A DNA stretch of 64,000 nucleotides from Flavobacteriales bacterium UBA1937 (GCA_002337005.1 DDFD01000078.1:1-64000), one strand, 5' to 3'; shown: positions 17,386 to 25,769, numbered from the stretch's first letter. Translations and numbers: made by a program. Notes: generated by a model from the letters alone, not told the origin.

Positions 17386-18714
17386 ATGCAATATATAGAT
17401 AATGTTTTATTCCTTCTTTTATTGATTGCAGGTTTTGGGCTATTCTTTAGAAGCCTAAAAGAAATCTACAGAAACATAAAGCTAGGAAGAGAAATTAATC
17501 GTACAGACCATCCTTCAGAAAGATGGAAGGTAATGACCAAAGTTGCGCTAGGACAAAGCAAAATGAAAAAACGTCCTATTGCAGCAATCCTTCACTTATT
17601 TGTTTATGTCGGTTTTGTAATTATCAATATTGAATTGATAGAAATCATTGTAGATGGAATTTTCGGAACTCATCGTTTTCTAGCCTCCATTTTTGGAGAT
17701 ACTTTGTACGGAATTTTCACCGCGACTTTAGAAATTTTAGCAGCTTTAGTTGTGATTGCAGTTGTGGCATTTTTCATCAGAAGAAACGGAATTAAAATTC
17801 CGCGATTATCTTCCATAGATTTAAAAGGTTGGCCAAAAAATGATGCCAACTGGATTCTTTTAATTGAATTTGCTTTGATGATGGCTTTCTTTAAGATGAA
17901 TGCAGCAGATTATCTATTGATGTCAAAAGAAGGCTTAGTACATGGGAGTTTCCCTATTTCATCAAATTTAATAGCCCCAATTTATGAATCTTTAGGTTTT
18001 GGTGTGGGATTTCTTCATTTTACGGAAAAAGGAGCTTGGTGGTTTCATTTTGTTGGGATTTTATTCTTTATGAATTATCTTTACTATTCTAAGCATTTAC
18101 ATATTATTTTCGCTTTCCCAAATACTTGGTACGCCAACCTTGAGAAAAAAGGGAAATTCAATAATTTAGATTCTGTAACGCAAGAAATTAAATTGATGAT
18201 GGATCCCAATGCAGATCCTTATGCAGCGCAACCAGAAAATGCAGAGCCGCCTGCAAAATTTGGAGCAGAAGATATATTTGATTTGAATCAAGTGCAATTA
18301 CTCAATGCCTATTCTTGTACCGAATGTGGTAGATGTACTGCGGAATGTCCTGCAAATATTACGGGTAAAAAACTATCTCCTCGCAAAATTATGATGTCAA
18401 CAAGAGACAGAATAGAAGAAGTAGGAAAAAATATCAACAAAAACGGAAAATTTGTAGATGACGGCAAAAAACTCTTAAACGATTATATTACCAAAGAAGA
18501 GTTGTGGGCTTGTACCAGTTGTAATGCTTGTGTAGAAGCTTGTCCGGTTCTTATAGATCCACTTTCTATCATTATTGAAATGCGTAGATTCTTGGTAATG
18601 GAGCAATCTGCAGCACCGCAAGAACTCAATATGATGATGACGAATATAGAAAACAATGCTGCACCTTGGCAATACAACCAAGCAGATAGACTGAATTGGG
18701 CAAACGAAAATTGA
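17386..18714 (+). CDS. Membrane Fe-S oxidoreductase, HdrC-like 4Fe-4S dicluster protein
   Basis: 442 residues. Several membrane helices fill the N-terminal half (about 5-22, 68-90, 110-132, 157-175, 222-240), followed by a soluble domain with two 4Fe-4S motifs: CTECGRCTAECP (Cys 311, 314, 317, 321) and CTSCNACVEACP (Cys 376, 379, 382, 386). This is the HdrC/GlpC-type electron-transfer module fused to a membrane domain. Its natural partner is the CCG-domain protein now found at 20.5 kb. In related genomes the two genes are usually adjacent (general knowledge); here 1.77 kb of foreign-looking DNA separates them. The electron donor is unknown. Confidence 0.85.
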   Translation: MQYIDNVLFLLLLIAGFGLFFRSLKEIYRNIKLGREINRTDHPSERWKVMTKVALGQSKMKKRPIAAILHLFVYVGFVIINIELIEIIVDGIFGTHRFLASIFGDTLYGIFTATLEILAALVVIAVVAFFIRRNGIKIPRLSSIDLKGWPKNDANWILLIEFALMMAFFKMNAADYLLMSKEGLVHGSFPISSNLIAPIYESLGFGVGFLHFTEKGAWWFHFVGILFFMNYLYYSKHLHIIFAFPNTWYANLEKKGKFNNLDSVTQEIKLMMDPNADPYAAQPENAEPPAKFGAEDIFDLNQVQLLNAYSCTECGRCTAECPANITGKKLSPRKIMMSTRDRIEEVGKNINKNGKFVDDGKKLLNDYITKEELWACTSCNACVEACPVLIDPLSIIIEMRRFLVMEQSAAPQELNMMMTNIENNAAPWQYNQADRLNWANEN

Positions 18715-18724
18715 TGTAATTACA

Positions 18725-19816
18725 ATGATTAATAGATTAAAAATAGAAGGATATAAATCTATTAGAAATTTAGATTTAGAGTTAAAACCAATTAATATTT
18801 TAATTGGTTCTAATGGTGTTGGTAAATCCAACTTTCTTTCTTTTTTTAAATTAGTTAACAACCTTTATGAAAGGAGATTGTCAAGTTATGTTATTTCTCA
18901 AGATGGTGCGGAGAATCTTTTGCATTTTGGGAAAAAAATTACAGAAAATATTTATGGAAAGATTGAATTTTCTAATATAAATAGTAGAGATTCAAATTCT
19001 TTTTATTTCAACTTAATACCAACGAGTAATGATAACTTATTTATAACAACTGAAGGATATGGGTATAATGCTTCTTGGGAAGACGAAATTCATAATTATT
19101 TTTGGTCAAATAATATTAAAGAAAGTGAATTAATTCTTAAAGCAGGATATAGATACAAATATTTAAAAGAATACCTTTCATCACTAAAAAAATATCATTT
19201 TCACGACACAGGAGAAAACTCTCCATTAAGAAATTCATCGCAAGTAGATGACAATAAATATTTGAAAGAAAACGGAAGTAATTTACCCGCATTTTTATAT
19301 TATTTGCAAGAGAAACATCCAAAATCATTTAATAGAATTGAAAAAACAATAAAATCTATTGCTCCATATTTTGATAGATTTGAATTAAGCCCAGATCGAT
19401 TAAATGAACGCATGATTAAACTAGAATGGAAAGAGATAAACCAACCTGATGGTTATTTTAATGCTTCTCATTTATCTGATGGAACTTTAAGATTTATTGC
19501 TTTAGCTACATTATTAATGCAGCCAGATTTACCAGAGGTAATTATTATTGATGAACCAGAACTTGGCTTACATCCTTTTGCAATAAATAAGTTAGCTTCA
19601 TTAATAAGAAAAGCATCAGCAACTTCACAAGTGATTATTTCTACGCAGTCTGTTAATTTTGTGGATAATTTTGAACCAGAGGAAATTATAACTGTAGATA
19701 GAGAAGATAATGAATCAGTTTTTAAGAGATTGGAATCTGAAAATTTAAATGATTGGCTTTCTGATTACACTATTGGTGATTTATGGCAGAAAAATGTGAT
19801 TAAAGGGCAGCCATGA
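18725..19816 (+). CDS. OLD/AAA_21-type ATPase paired with a DUF4276 gene
   Basis: 363-residue ABC-class ATPase. Walker A GSNGVGKS is at residues 28-35 with the preceding KPINILIG, the signature is LSDGT (250-254), and Walker B is VIIIDEPELGLHP (272-284, catalytic Glu 277). The switch segment ISTQSVNFVDNF carries Gln where many relatives have His. It ends GDLWQKNVIKGQP and overlaps the next gene by 4 bases. In the OLD and PARIS classes such ATPases act with TOPRIM nucleases in anti-phage or plasmid defence (known for relatives; inferred here). GC is about 27% in sampled lines against about 45% in the following gene, a sign of transfer. Confidence 0.85.
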   Translation: MINRLKIEGYKSIRNLDLELKPINILIGSNGVGKSNFLSFFKLVNNLYERRLSSYVISQDGAENLLHFGKKITENIYGKIEFSNINSRDSNSFYFNLIPTSNDNLFITTEGYGYNASWEDEIHNYFWSNNIKESELILKAGYRYKYLKEYLSSLKKYHFHDTGENSPLRNSSQVDDNKYLKENGSNLPAFLYYLQEKHPKSFNRIEKTIKSIAPYFDRFELSPDRLNERMIKLEWKEINQPDGYFNASHLSDGTLRFIALATLLMQPDLPEVIIIDEPELGLHPFAINKLASLIRKASATSQVIISTQSVNFVDNFEPEEIITVDREDNESVFKRLESENLNDWLSDYTIGDLWQKNVIKGQP

Positions 19817-20484
19817 AAAGATTGATTATAATTGTAGAAGGACAAACTGAAAAAGAATTTGTGGAAAATTCTTTAAGAAAATTCTTTATTTCAAAAGGTA
19901 TTTTTGATGTAAGAGCAATTATGATTCAAACAAGTAAAGGAAATAAAGGAGGTTTTGTAAATTATAACCATTTAAAAAATGATATAAATAATTTATTAAA
20001 ATCAGAAAAAGATATTTTGGTTTCTATGTTTGTAGATTTTTTTAGAATCCCTACAAATTTTCCAAATTTTGATTTGTCTATAAGCAAGTCTATCACAGAT
20101 GTAAAAATTGAGATTTTGTTAGAGGGAATTTCAAAAGATATTAATGATACAAGATTTATTCCATATATTCAAAAACATGAATTTGAATCTTTACTTTTTA
20201 GTTCAGATGTAGGATTTAGTAATTGGTTTGAAAACGAATGGATTATAAATGAGTTAAAAGCAATTATTGATAATTATCCAAATCCTGAAGAAATAAACAC
20301 AGGTAGTGAAACAGCACCATCAAAAAGAATTATCAAGATATTAGAAGAGAAAAGAAAAAAATATGATAAAATTGCGGAAGGAAATTTAATTGCAGAAGAA
20401 ATCGGCTTTGAAAAAATAATGGAAAAATGTCCAAGATTTAAAAATTGGATTTTAAATTTAATTGAACACTATAAAAATTCATAA
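19813..20484 (+). CDS. DUF4276 family protein (TOPRIM-like, probable effector partner)
   Basis: 223 residues. It opens with KRLIIIVEGQTEKEFVEN: the EGxTE motif (Glu 9, Glu 13) is the first acidic motif of TOPRIM-like folds found in DUF4276 and RloB proteins. A strand ending in an acidic residue follows (SMFVDFF, Asp 74), then YIQKHEFESLLF (His 121, Glu 122, Glu 124), which is highly conserved in DUF4276. The gene starts inside the ATPase stop (ATGA overlap), so the two products are probably made in fixed ratio. A nuclease or nucleic-acid-binding effector role is inferred from the fold and partnership, not demonstrated. It is as AT-rich as its partner. Confidence 0.82.
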   Translation: MKRLIIIVEGQTEKEFVENSLRKFFISKGIFDVRAIMIQTSKGNKGGFVNYNHLKNDINNLLKSEKDILVSMFVDFFRIPTNFPNFDLSISKSITDVKIEILLEGISKDINDTRFIPYIQKHEFESLLFSSDVGFSNWFENEWIINELKAIIDNYPNPEEINTGSETAPSKRIIKILEEKRKKYDKIAEGNLIAEEIGFEKIMEKCPRFKNWILNLIEHYKNS

Positions 20485-20487
20485 ATT

Positions 20488-21273
20488 ATGGATTTACATA
20501 TAAAAACAATGGCAGAATACGCTGCCGAAGGAAAATCTCCAGAAGTACTTTTTTGGGTAGGTTGTGCAGGTAGTTTTGATGACCGTGCCAAAAAAATTAC
20601 CAAAGCATTTGCTAAAATTCTCCATAAGGTTGGGGTAGAATTTGCAGTTCTAGGTCAAGAAGAATCTTGCACGGGTGATCCTGCAAAACGTGCTGGTAAC
20701 GAATTTGTTTTCCAAATGATGGCACTCACTAACATCGAAATTCTAAACGTTTACGAAGTAAAGAAAATCGTGACTGCTTGCCCGCATTGTTTCAATACTT
20801 TGAAAAATGAATATCCAAGTTTAGGTGGTAATTACGAAGTAATGCATCACACACAATTACTTCAGCAATTGATGCAACAAGGCAGATTGAAAATTGAAGG
20901 CGGTGCTTTCAAAGGCAAGAAAATTACGTTCCACGATCCTTGTTATCTTGGTAGAGCCAATGATGAATATGAAGCGCCAAGAATTTTGCTGGAAAAATTA
21001 GATGCAGAATTGGTAGAAATGAAACGTTGCAAAACCAACGGTTTATGTTGTGGAGCAGGAGGTGCACAAATGTTTAAAGAGCCAGAAAAAGGAAATAAAG
21101 ACATTAATATCGAAAGAACGGAGGAAGCTTTGGCTTTGCAGCCAAATGTTGTTGCAACTGGTTGTCCTTTCTGTAACACGATGATGACAGATGGTGTAAA
21201 ACATTTCAATAAAAATGAAGAAGTTGCTGTAAAAGATATTGTAGAATTAATAGCAGAAGCAGAAGATTTATAA
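20488..21273 (+). CDS. CCG-domain (Fe-S) oxidoreductase, HdrB/LutA-like
   Basis: 261 residues with two cysteine-rich CCG-type domains. Seen: LFWVGCAGSFDDRAKK, SCTGDPAKRAGNE, TACPHCFNTLKNEYP in the first half, and HDPCYLGR, CKTNGLCCGAGGAQMF, ATGCPFCNTMM in the second. Such domains bind unusual non-cubane or 4Fe-4S clusters and pair with HdrC-like dicluster proteins, here the gene ending at 18714. The N-terminus is complete, so the intervening ATPase/DUF4276 pair did not damage it. The gene starts 3 bases after the DUF4276 stop and ends at a strong terminator. Confidence 0.88.
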   Translation: MDLHIKTMAEYAAEGKSPEVLFWVGCAGSFDDRAKKITKAFAKILHKVGVEFAVLGQEESCTGDPAKRAGNEFVFQMMALTNIEILNVYEVKKIVTACPHCFNTLKNEYPSLGGNYEVMHHTQLLQQLMQQGRLKIEGGAFKGKKITFHDPCYLGRANDEYEAPRILLEKLDAELVEMKRCKTNGLCCGAGGAQMFKEPEKGNKDINIERTEEALALQPNVVATGCPFCNTMMTDGVKHFNKNEEVAVKDIVELIAEAEDL

Positions 21274-21287
21274 AAATTAAGTACAAC

Positions 21288-21320
21288 AAACTCAAGAAAA
21301 ATTCTTGAGTTTTATTTTTT
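21288..21320 (+). terminator. Intrinsic terminator of the Fe-S operon
   Basis: The inverted repeat AAACTCAAGAA / TTCTTGAGTTT with a 3-base loop is followed by a T-rich tract. Confidence 0.85.
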
Positions 21321-22149
21321 GAGATTACATTTGAGAAATTTACTCGCCATATTATTTAGATTTTTTTTTAAAATAGATTGTTTTAAGAAATATTACTTTG
21401 GTTTTTATCAAAAAATATTTTCTCCTTTTAATTTGTTTAAAGGGATTGAAAAAGAAATATTTTACAAAAATTTTACTTTAAGTCTCAATTTAAATGATTG
21501 GATTCAGCAGCAAATTTATTTCTTAGGTGAATATGAAAAAGCTGAAGTTGAATTTATTTCAAATAATCTTAAGGAAGGAGACGTTTTTATAGATATTGGT
21601 GCTAATATTGGTATATTTACCTTAAATGCATCTAAAATAGTAGGCGAAACTGGGAAAGTGATTTCTTTTGAAGCGTTTTATTCTAATTTTTTGAATCTTA
21701 AAAAGAATGCAGAAATTAATCATTTAGATAATGTTCAGTTAGAACATTTAGCCATTTCTGATAGAGAAAAAATACTAAAAATCTATTTGAATAATCAAGA
21801 CCAAAATGCAGGAATGGCATCATCTTATTTAGAAAATTTTGATATGATGGAAAATGTAAAAGCTACTTTTTTAGATCATTACGCTCAAGAAAAATCTTTA
21901 GAAAAAATAGATTTAATAAAAATAGATATAGAAGGTGGCGAATATGATGCCTTATTAGGAATGAAAAACGTTTTATTACAATATAAACCCATTTTATTAA
22001 TAGAAATAAATAGTGAAACGCTTTCTAAAATTCAAAAATCTGAAAATGATGTGATAAAATTACTAGGAAGCTTTCATTATCAATTAACTATGAAACTCAC
22101 GCAGAACGAAAATAATTATAATGGAGTTTTTGAACCTAATTTTAATTAA
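21319..22149 (+). CDS. FkbM family methyltransferase
   Basis: 276 residues from a TTG at 21319; a second TTG at 21331 is an equal candidate because the first lies in the T-tract of the preceding terminator. There is no in-frame ATG before the conserved core. The SAM-binding motif VFIDIGANIGIFTLNA is at about residues 90-105, followed by GKVISFEAF and IDLIKIDIEGGEYDALLGM, both FkbM hallmarks. FkbM enzymes O-methylate sugars or small molecules. The neighbouring glycosyltransferase and flippase suggest a role in surface glycan modification. The start is uncertain, the family is not. Confidence 0.85.
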   Translation: MRLHLRNLLAILFRFFFKIDCFKKYYFGFYQKIFSPFNLFKGIEKEIFYKNFTLSLNLNDWIQQQIYFLGEYEKAEVEFISNNLKEGDVFIDIGANIGIFTLNASKIVGETGKVISFEAFYSNFLNLKKNAEINHLDNVQLEHLAISDREKILKIYLNNQDQNAGMASSYLENFDMMENVKATFLDHYAQEKSLEKIDLIKIDIEGGEYDALLGMKNVLLQYKPILLIEINSETLSKIQKSENDVIKLLGSFHYQLTMKLTQNENNYNGVFEPNFN

Positions 22150-22154
22150 TTTTG
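22147..22154 (+). promoter_or_regulatory. -7 element TAATTTTG
   Basis: Consensus TAnnTTTG match overlapping the FkbM gene stop and ending 19 bases before the next ATG. Confidence 0.45.
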
Positions 22155-22173
22155 TAAAAATTTATTTCAAATT

Positions 22174-22662
22174 ATGAAAATAGAAGAATCAAGCATAGTA
22201 GAAACCAACGATTTCAAAGTCATTATTTATCCTGCTTCCAGAGCAATGACCGCTAAAGAAGTAAAAGAAATTACAGAAAAATTATACGATTTTCTCCCAA
22301 CGTGGAATGCTCACGGAAAATCCTTGACATCTTCTTTTAAAATCGACCACAAACAATTTATTATCATTACGGTAGATGAAGAAAAAACTCAAGCTTCTGG
22401 CTGTTCTATGGATTCTCTTAATGGTGTAATGAGAGAAATAGAAGCTTCTTATCAATTGGGAATTTTTGATAGAATGAAAGCATGTTACATAGAAAATGGT
22501 GAAATAAAAACAATGAAACTCACAGATTTTAGAAGCGCAGTAAGAAACGGCGAGATTTCTGATGAAGTAGAAGTTTTTGATTTTTCTAAAGATACTTATG
22601 TAAATTATTTGTCAGATTTTTTACTTCCTTTTAAGAGAAGTTGGGCTAGTTTTATAAAATAA
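22174..22662 (+). CDS. Conserved Bacteroidota protein of unknown function (often mislabelled ABC transporter ATPase)
   Basis: 162 residues, no signal peptide and no membrane segment. Mixed alpha/beta, with conserved-looking stretches VIIYPASRAMTAKEV, FLPTWNAHGKSLTSSF and FIIITVDEEKTQASGCSMDSL. I know this as a conserved family in Flavobacteriia commonly named ABC transporter ATPase in databases, but no Walker A, signature or Walker B motif is present, so that name is not supported. It has its own promoter element and terminator and is probably cytoplasmic. No function can be assigned. Confidence 0.75.
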   Translation: MKIEESSIVETNDFKVIIYPASRAMTAKEVKEITEKLYDFLPTWNAHGKSLTSSFKIDHKQFIIITVDEEKTQASGCSMDSLNGVMREIEASYQLGIFDRMKACYIENGEIKTMKLTDFRSAVRNGEISDEVEVFDFSKDTYVNYLSDFLLPFKRSWASFIK

Positions 22663-22673
22663 TCAATGAATAG

Positions 22674-22724
22674 AGTCGGGCTTTAGCCTGACTTTTTAAT
22701 TAAAATCCAATTGACTTTAGTCAA
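22674..22724 (+). terminator. Terminator hairpin plus a second CTTTAG hairpin
   Basis: AGTCGGGCT-TTA-GCC-TGACT forms a hairpin with one wobble, followed by TTTTT. Fourteen bases later TTGACT-TT-AGTCAA forms a second short hairpin. Both loops share CTTTAG. The first is a good terminator; the second may belong to a dispersed small repeat. Confidence 0.6.
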
Positions 22725-22750
22725 AATTAATATTCCTTAAAAGTTTTCTT

Positions 22751-22758
22751 TAAATTTG
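22751..22758 (+). promoter_or_regulatory. -7 element TAAATTTG for the glycosyltransferase
   Basis: TAnnTTTG match ending 15 bases before the TTG start. It supports starting translation at that TTG, since no ATG lies downstream before the conserved N-terminal strand. Confidence 0.6.
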
Positions 22759-22773
22759 TAGAAACATACTGTT

Positions 22774-23910
22774 TTGAATTCAACTAAAAAATTTAAAATA
22801 CTTTTCATTTCGTCTTGGTTTCCTAATAAACTAGAACCTACCAACGGAAACTTTGTGCAGCGTCATGCAGAAGCTGTTTCGTTGCTTCATGATGTGGAAA
22901 TACTTCACACTATTGGAGATTTTAACCAAAAAGAAAAGTTTGTTTTTGATGATAAGCATATTAATGGAATTAGGACTTTAATCATTTATTACAAAAATTC
23001 TAAAAATCCTTTATTGAATTTTTTTCACAGAATGAAAGCTTATAAATTGGGATTCAAAAAGATGCAAAAGCCAGATTTGGTACATGGAAATGTTCTTCAT
23101 AATAATATGCTATTTGCAGTTTATTTAAAGAAAAAATATAAGATTCCATTTGTGATAACTGAACATTGGACTGCATTGCAGTTTGATAACTTGAAAACCT
23201 CTAATAGAGTAAAAAGACTTGCACGCTTTATAGGAAATCAAGCTTCTTATATACTTCCTGTAAGTAGCAATTTACTCCAAAGTCTAAACAAACTGTCAAT
23301 TCTTCCTCCAAAAAAAATTATTACAAATGTTGTAGATACAGAAATTTTTAATCTAAGTACTGTAGAAAATGATATTCCTAAATTTTTACATATTTCTAGT
23401 TTAATACCTAGAAAAAGGGCAGATAGAATTATTGTAACCGCAGTTAAACTTTATGAGCTAGGATATAAATTCACTCTAGAAATTGGAGGTGATGGCGATT
23501 ATGGAAATCTTCAAAAATTGATAGATGAATTAAATGCTCAACAATATATAAGTACATTTGGAGCTATTAGTTATAATGGTGTTGCGGAAAAAATGAAAAC
23601 TTCTGATTGCTTTATTTTGTTTAGTGAAAATGAAACGCAAGGCTGTGTAATCTTAGAATCTTATGCATGTGGAGTTCCTGTTATTTCTACTGCTGTAGGT
23701 GGAGTTCCAGAGTTTGTAAAAGATAATTTTGGAATTTTAATACAGAAAAATAATGAAGAAGAATTACTTTACTCGATGGAATTTTTTTTGAAAAACAAAA
23801 CTAAATTTTGTAGTAAAAAAGATTTAAGAAAATATTGTGTTGATAATTTTTCTAAACAAAAAATTGCAGAACAGTTTTCTGAAATTTATAGTAAAGTATT
23901 GAAGGGATGA
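22774..23910 (+). CDS. Glycosyltransferase family 4 (GT-B)
   Basis: 378 residues from a TTG start. The N-terminal GT4 strand FKILFISSWFPNKLEPTNGNFVQRHAEAVS is followed by ITEHW and YILPVSSN, then the C-terminal GT-B half with ISSLIPRKRADRII, GGDGDYGNLQKLI and the nucleotide-sugar binding segment FILFSENETQGCVILESYACGVPVISTAVGGVPEFV carrying the ExxxxxxxE motif. It is a retaining sugar transferase, probably building a surface polysaccharide. It overlaps the flippase gene by 4 bases (ATGA), so the two are coupled. Sugar specificity is unknown. Confidence 0.9.
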   Translation: MNSTKKFKILFISSWFPNKLEPTNGNFVQRHAEAVSLLHDVEILHTIGDFNQKEKFVFDDKHINGIRTLIIYYKNSKNPLLNFFHRMKAYKLGFKKMQKPDLVHGNVLHNNMLFAVYLKKKYKIPFVITEHWTALQFDNLKTSNRVKRLARFIGNQASYILPVSSNLLQSLNKLSILPPKKIITNVVDTEIFNLSTVENDIPKFLHISSLIPRKRADRIIVTAVKLYELGYKFTLEIGGDGDYGNLQKLIDELNAQQYISTFGAISYNGVAEKMKTSDCFILFSENETQGCVILESYACGVPVISTAVGGVPEFVKDNFGILIQKNNEEELLYSMEFFLKNKTKFCSKKDLRKYCVDNFSKQKIAEQFSEIYSKVLKG

Positions 23911-25145
23911 AAAATTTTATCACCAATTTTTTTCAGCAAAGTGGAGCTTGGGTAGCATCTTCTTTTTTTGTGTCTAAGATTTCTGCTTTTTTACTTACTC
24001 TTTTTATGGCTAGAATTTTATCCGAATCAGATTTTGGATGGGTAATGTATGGCTTGAATTATCTAGGTTTTTTTATGCCTTTTTTGGGTTTAGGGAGTTC
24101 GCATGGAGCTATGAGGTATGTCGCAATTACTCCAAATAATATAGAGAAACAGAACGTAATTAAGTATTCTTTTTCTTATGGTTTTGTTTTCAATTTTTTA
24201 ATAAATCTACTAATGTTGGTTTTATCTTTTTTTATTTTTAAGGATAAGAGTCAACTGATGTTGGTGTTGGTATTTAGTATTAGATTTTTTGGTTTTTTTC
24301 TTTTAGACCAGGCAAAAGCTGAAATAAGAGGGCAGCATAATAATAAAAAATTTGGACAATTAGATTTAGTTTTTAATATAGTTTCCTTGGTTTCGGCGGT
24401 ATTTCTTGCTTATTTTTTCGGGGTAAAAGGATATATTGTTTCGTTATGTTTTTCACCGTTTGTTGTTTTGTTTTTTCACAAATTCAAATTTTCATTAGAT
24501 AAAAATCTTTTTCTTAATTTTCAAAAAAAAGAATTTTGGAAATTCAGTATTTCTATGGCTTTTACCAATCAAATCTCTGAACTTATATTTCTTTTAGATG
24601 TTTTTTTTATAGGGATAATTCTCAATAATACAGCGGTTGCACAATACAGAATTTATTCTGTTATTCCTTTTAATTTATTTTTTATTGCCGCTCTGTTTTT
24701 TCAAACATCTTATCCAAGACTTTGTGAAAAACATAATGATAATAAATTTCAATTAGATTTTCTTTACAATTTTTGGAAGTTTATATTTCCTGTTTGTATT
24801 TTGATTATTATTTTTGGATTTACATTTAGTGAATTTATTTTGAAACTTTTCGGAGGTAATTATTATAAAAATACAATTATTTTTAAAATTTTACTTGTAG
24901 CAGCCGTTAGTGTTTTATTTTTGAGAACACCATTTGGATATTTACTTGCTTCAAAGGGAAAGTCTATTTATAATCTATTAGCTTCTGCTATATCTATATT
25001 GTCTTTAATTGTTTTCATAAAACCTGTAATTCTGAACTTCGGTTTAGAAGGTGTAGCTTGGCTTAGTCTATGTAATTTTTTTCTTGTTGGAAGCTTGCAA
25101 ATGATTGCTTATTTTTATTTGATTTATCACACTCCGAAATCTTGA
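23907..25145 (+). CDS. Oligosaccharide flippase (Wzx-like, MOP superfamily)
   Basis: 412 residues, almost entirely membrane helices (about 12), with the N-terminal pattern SGAWVASSFFVSKISAFLLTLFMARILSESDFGWVMYGLNY typical of polysaccharide biosynthesis/Wzx proteins. It would flip lipid-linked oligosaccharide from the cytoplasmic to the periplasmic face of the inner membrane. It is coupled to the upstream GT4 gene. With the FkbM enzyme it makes a small, incomplete glycan cluster; no polymerase is seen. Confidence 0.88.
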   Translation: MKNFITNFFQQSGAWVASSFFVSKISAFLLTLFMARILSESDFGWVMYGLNYLGFFMPFLGLGSSHGAMRYVAITPNNIEKQNVIKYSFSYGFVFNFLINLLMLVLSFFIFKDKSQLMLVLVFSIRFFGFFLLDQAKAEIRGQHNNKKFGQLDLVFNIVSLVSAVFLAYFFGVKGYIVSLCFSPFVVLFFHKFKFSLDKNLFLNFQKKEFWKFSISMAFTNQISELIFLLDVFFIGIILNNTAVAQYRIYSVIPFNLFFIAALFFQTSYPRLCEKHNDNKFQLDFLYNFWKFIFPVCILIIIFGFTFSEFILKLFGGNYYKNTIIFKILLVAAVSVLFLRTPFGYLLASKGKSIYNLLASAISILSLIVFIKPVILNFGLEGVAWLSLCNFFLVGSLQMIAYFYLIYHTPKS

Positions 25146-25151
25146 AAATTC

Positions 25152-25159
25152 TATCTTTG
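25152..25159 (+). promoter_or_regulatory. -7 element TATCTTTG, leaderless type
   Basis: TAnnTTTG match ending only 4 bases before the ATG of the lipoprotein gene, so the mRNA would start at or within a base or two of the start codon. Confidence 0.55.
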
Positions 25160-25163
25160 TACT

Positions 25164-25673
25164 ATGAATTTTAAAATTTTGCTTTTTTCTATGATTTCTA
25201 TACTTCTTTTTTCTTGTAGAGGAGAAGATGTGAATGATTTGCAAAAAATAGATCAAGTAGTTAATCTGTATATATCAGATAGCAATGGCGTAGATTTACT
25301 TAATACAGGAAACACCAATGCTTATAAAACGATTACACTTCAGGATTTGAATGATCCTAATACCGCATTGAAGGCAATTTCTACATTTTCTATTAAAAAA
25401 GATTTGAATGACGTGTTTTATCTAGATTATGCAGATGGTGCTACCAGAGTTTTACAAACTACTTCTGGTCAATATCCCGAAACCTATCAGTCTGAATTTT
25501 ATATCAATCTAACCAAATCAGTAAATGATAATGATGTTACAGATGTAGATACCATCAAAATTCAATATTCCTTAGAGCCTTCTCAGTTCAAAGTATCAAA
25601 AATTTGGTATAATAAACAATTGGCTTTTAGTAAAGTAAGTGTTGAGCCTAATATTGTTAAAATCGTAAAATAA
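25164..25673 (+). CDS. Hypothetical lipoprotein
   Basis: 169 residues with a lipoprotein signal (MNFKILLFSMISILLFSC, Cys 18 followed by RGED). The mature part is beta-rich with many Asp/Asn and contains IDQVVNLYISDSNGVDLLN and VNDNDVTDVDTIKIQYSL. I do not recognise a named domain. It probably faces the periplasm or outer surface. The gene seems leaderless. An in-frame ATG at codon 10 would leave too short a signal peptide, so the first ATG is preferred. Confidence 0.75.
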   Translation: MNFKILLFSMISILLFSCRGEDVNDLQKIDQVVNLYISDSNGVDLLNTGNTNAYKTITLQDLNDPNTALKAISTFSIKKDLNDVFYLDYADGATRVLQTTSGQYPETYQSEFYINLTKSVNDNDVTDVDTIKIQYSLEPSQFKVSKIWYNKQLAFSKVSVEPNIVKIVK

Positions 25674-25678
25674 TTACG

Positions 25679-25686
25679 TAAATTTG
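25679..25686 (+). promoter_or_regulatory. -7 element TAAATTTG for serS
   Basis: TAnnTTTG match just after the lipoprotein stop. It predicts a serS leader of about 75-80 bases. Confidence 0.5.
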
Positions 25687-25702
25687 CAAAAATCATTTGA
25701 TA

Positions 25703-25760
25703 TTTGAGGTTTATATTTAGTTTAAAAATCAATCTCAAATCTCAAAATATAAATCTCAAA
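25703..25760 (+). promoter_or_regulatory. Long stem in the serS leader
   Basis: TTTGAGGTTTATATT (25703-25717) pairs with AATATAAATCTCAAA (25746-25760): 15 consecutive pairs including one G-U. The hairpin ends 9 bases before the serS ATG and lacks a T-run, so it could affect ribosome access or mRNA stability rather than terminate transcription. The right half also contains repeated AATCTCAAAT units. Confidence 0.45.
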
Positions 25761-25769
25761 TCAAAAAAG

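Noticed and set aside
18715..20487. Insertion sequence or integrated phage fragment
   Set aside because: No transposase, integrase, terminal inverted repeats or convincing target duplication is visible; only two cargo-like genes are present.
25679..25769. T-box riboswitch in the serS leader
   Set aside because: No T-box sequence, specifier loop or antiterminator is present, the leader is too short, and T-boxes are not typical for this phylum.
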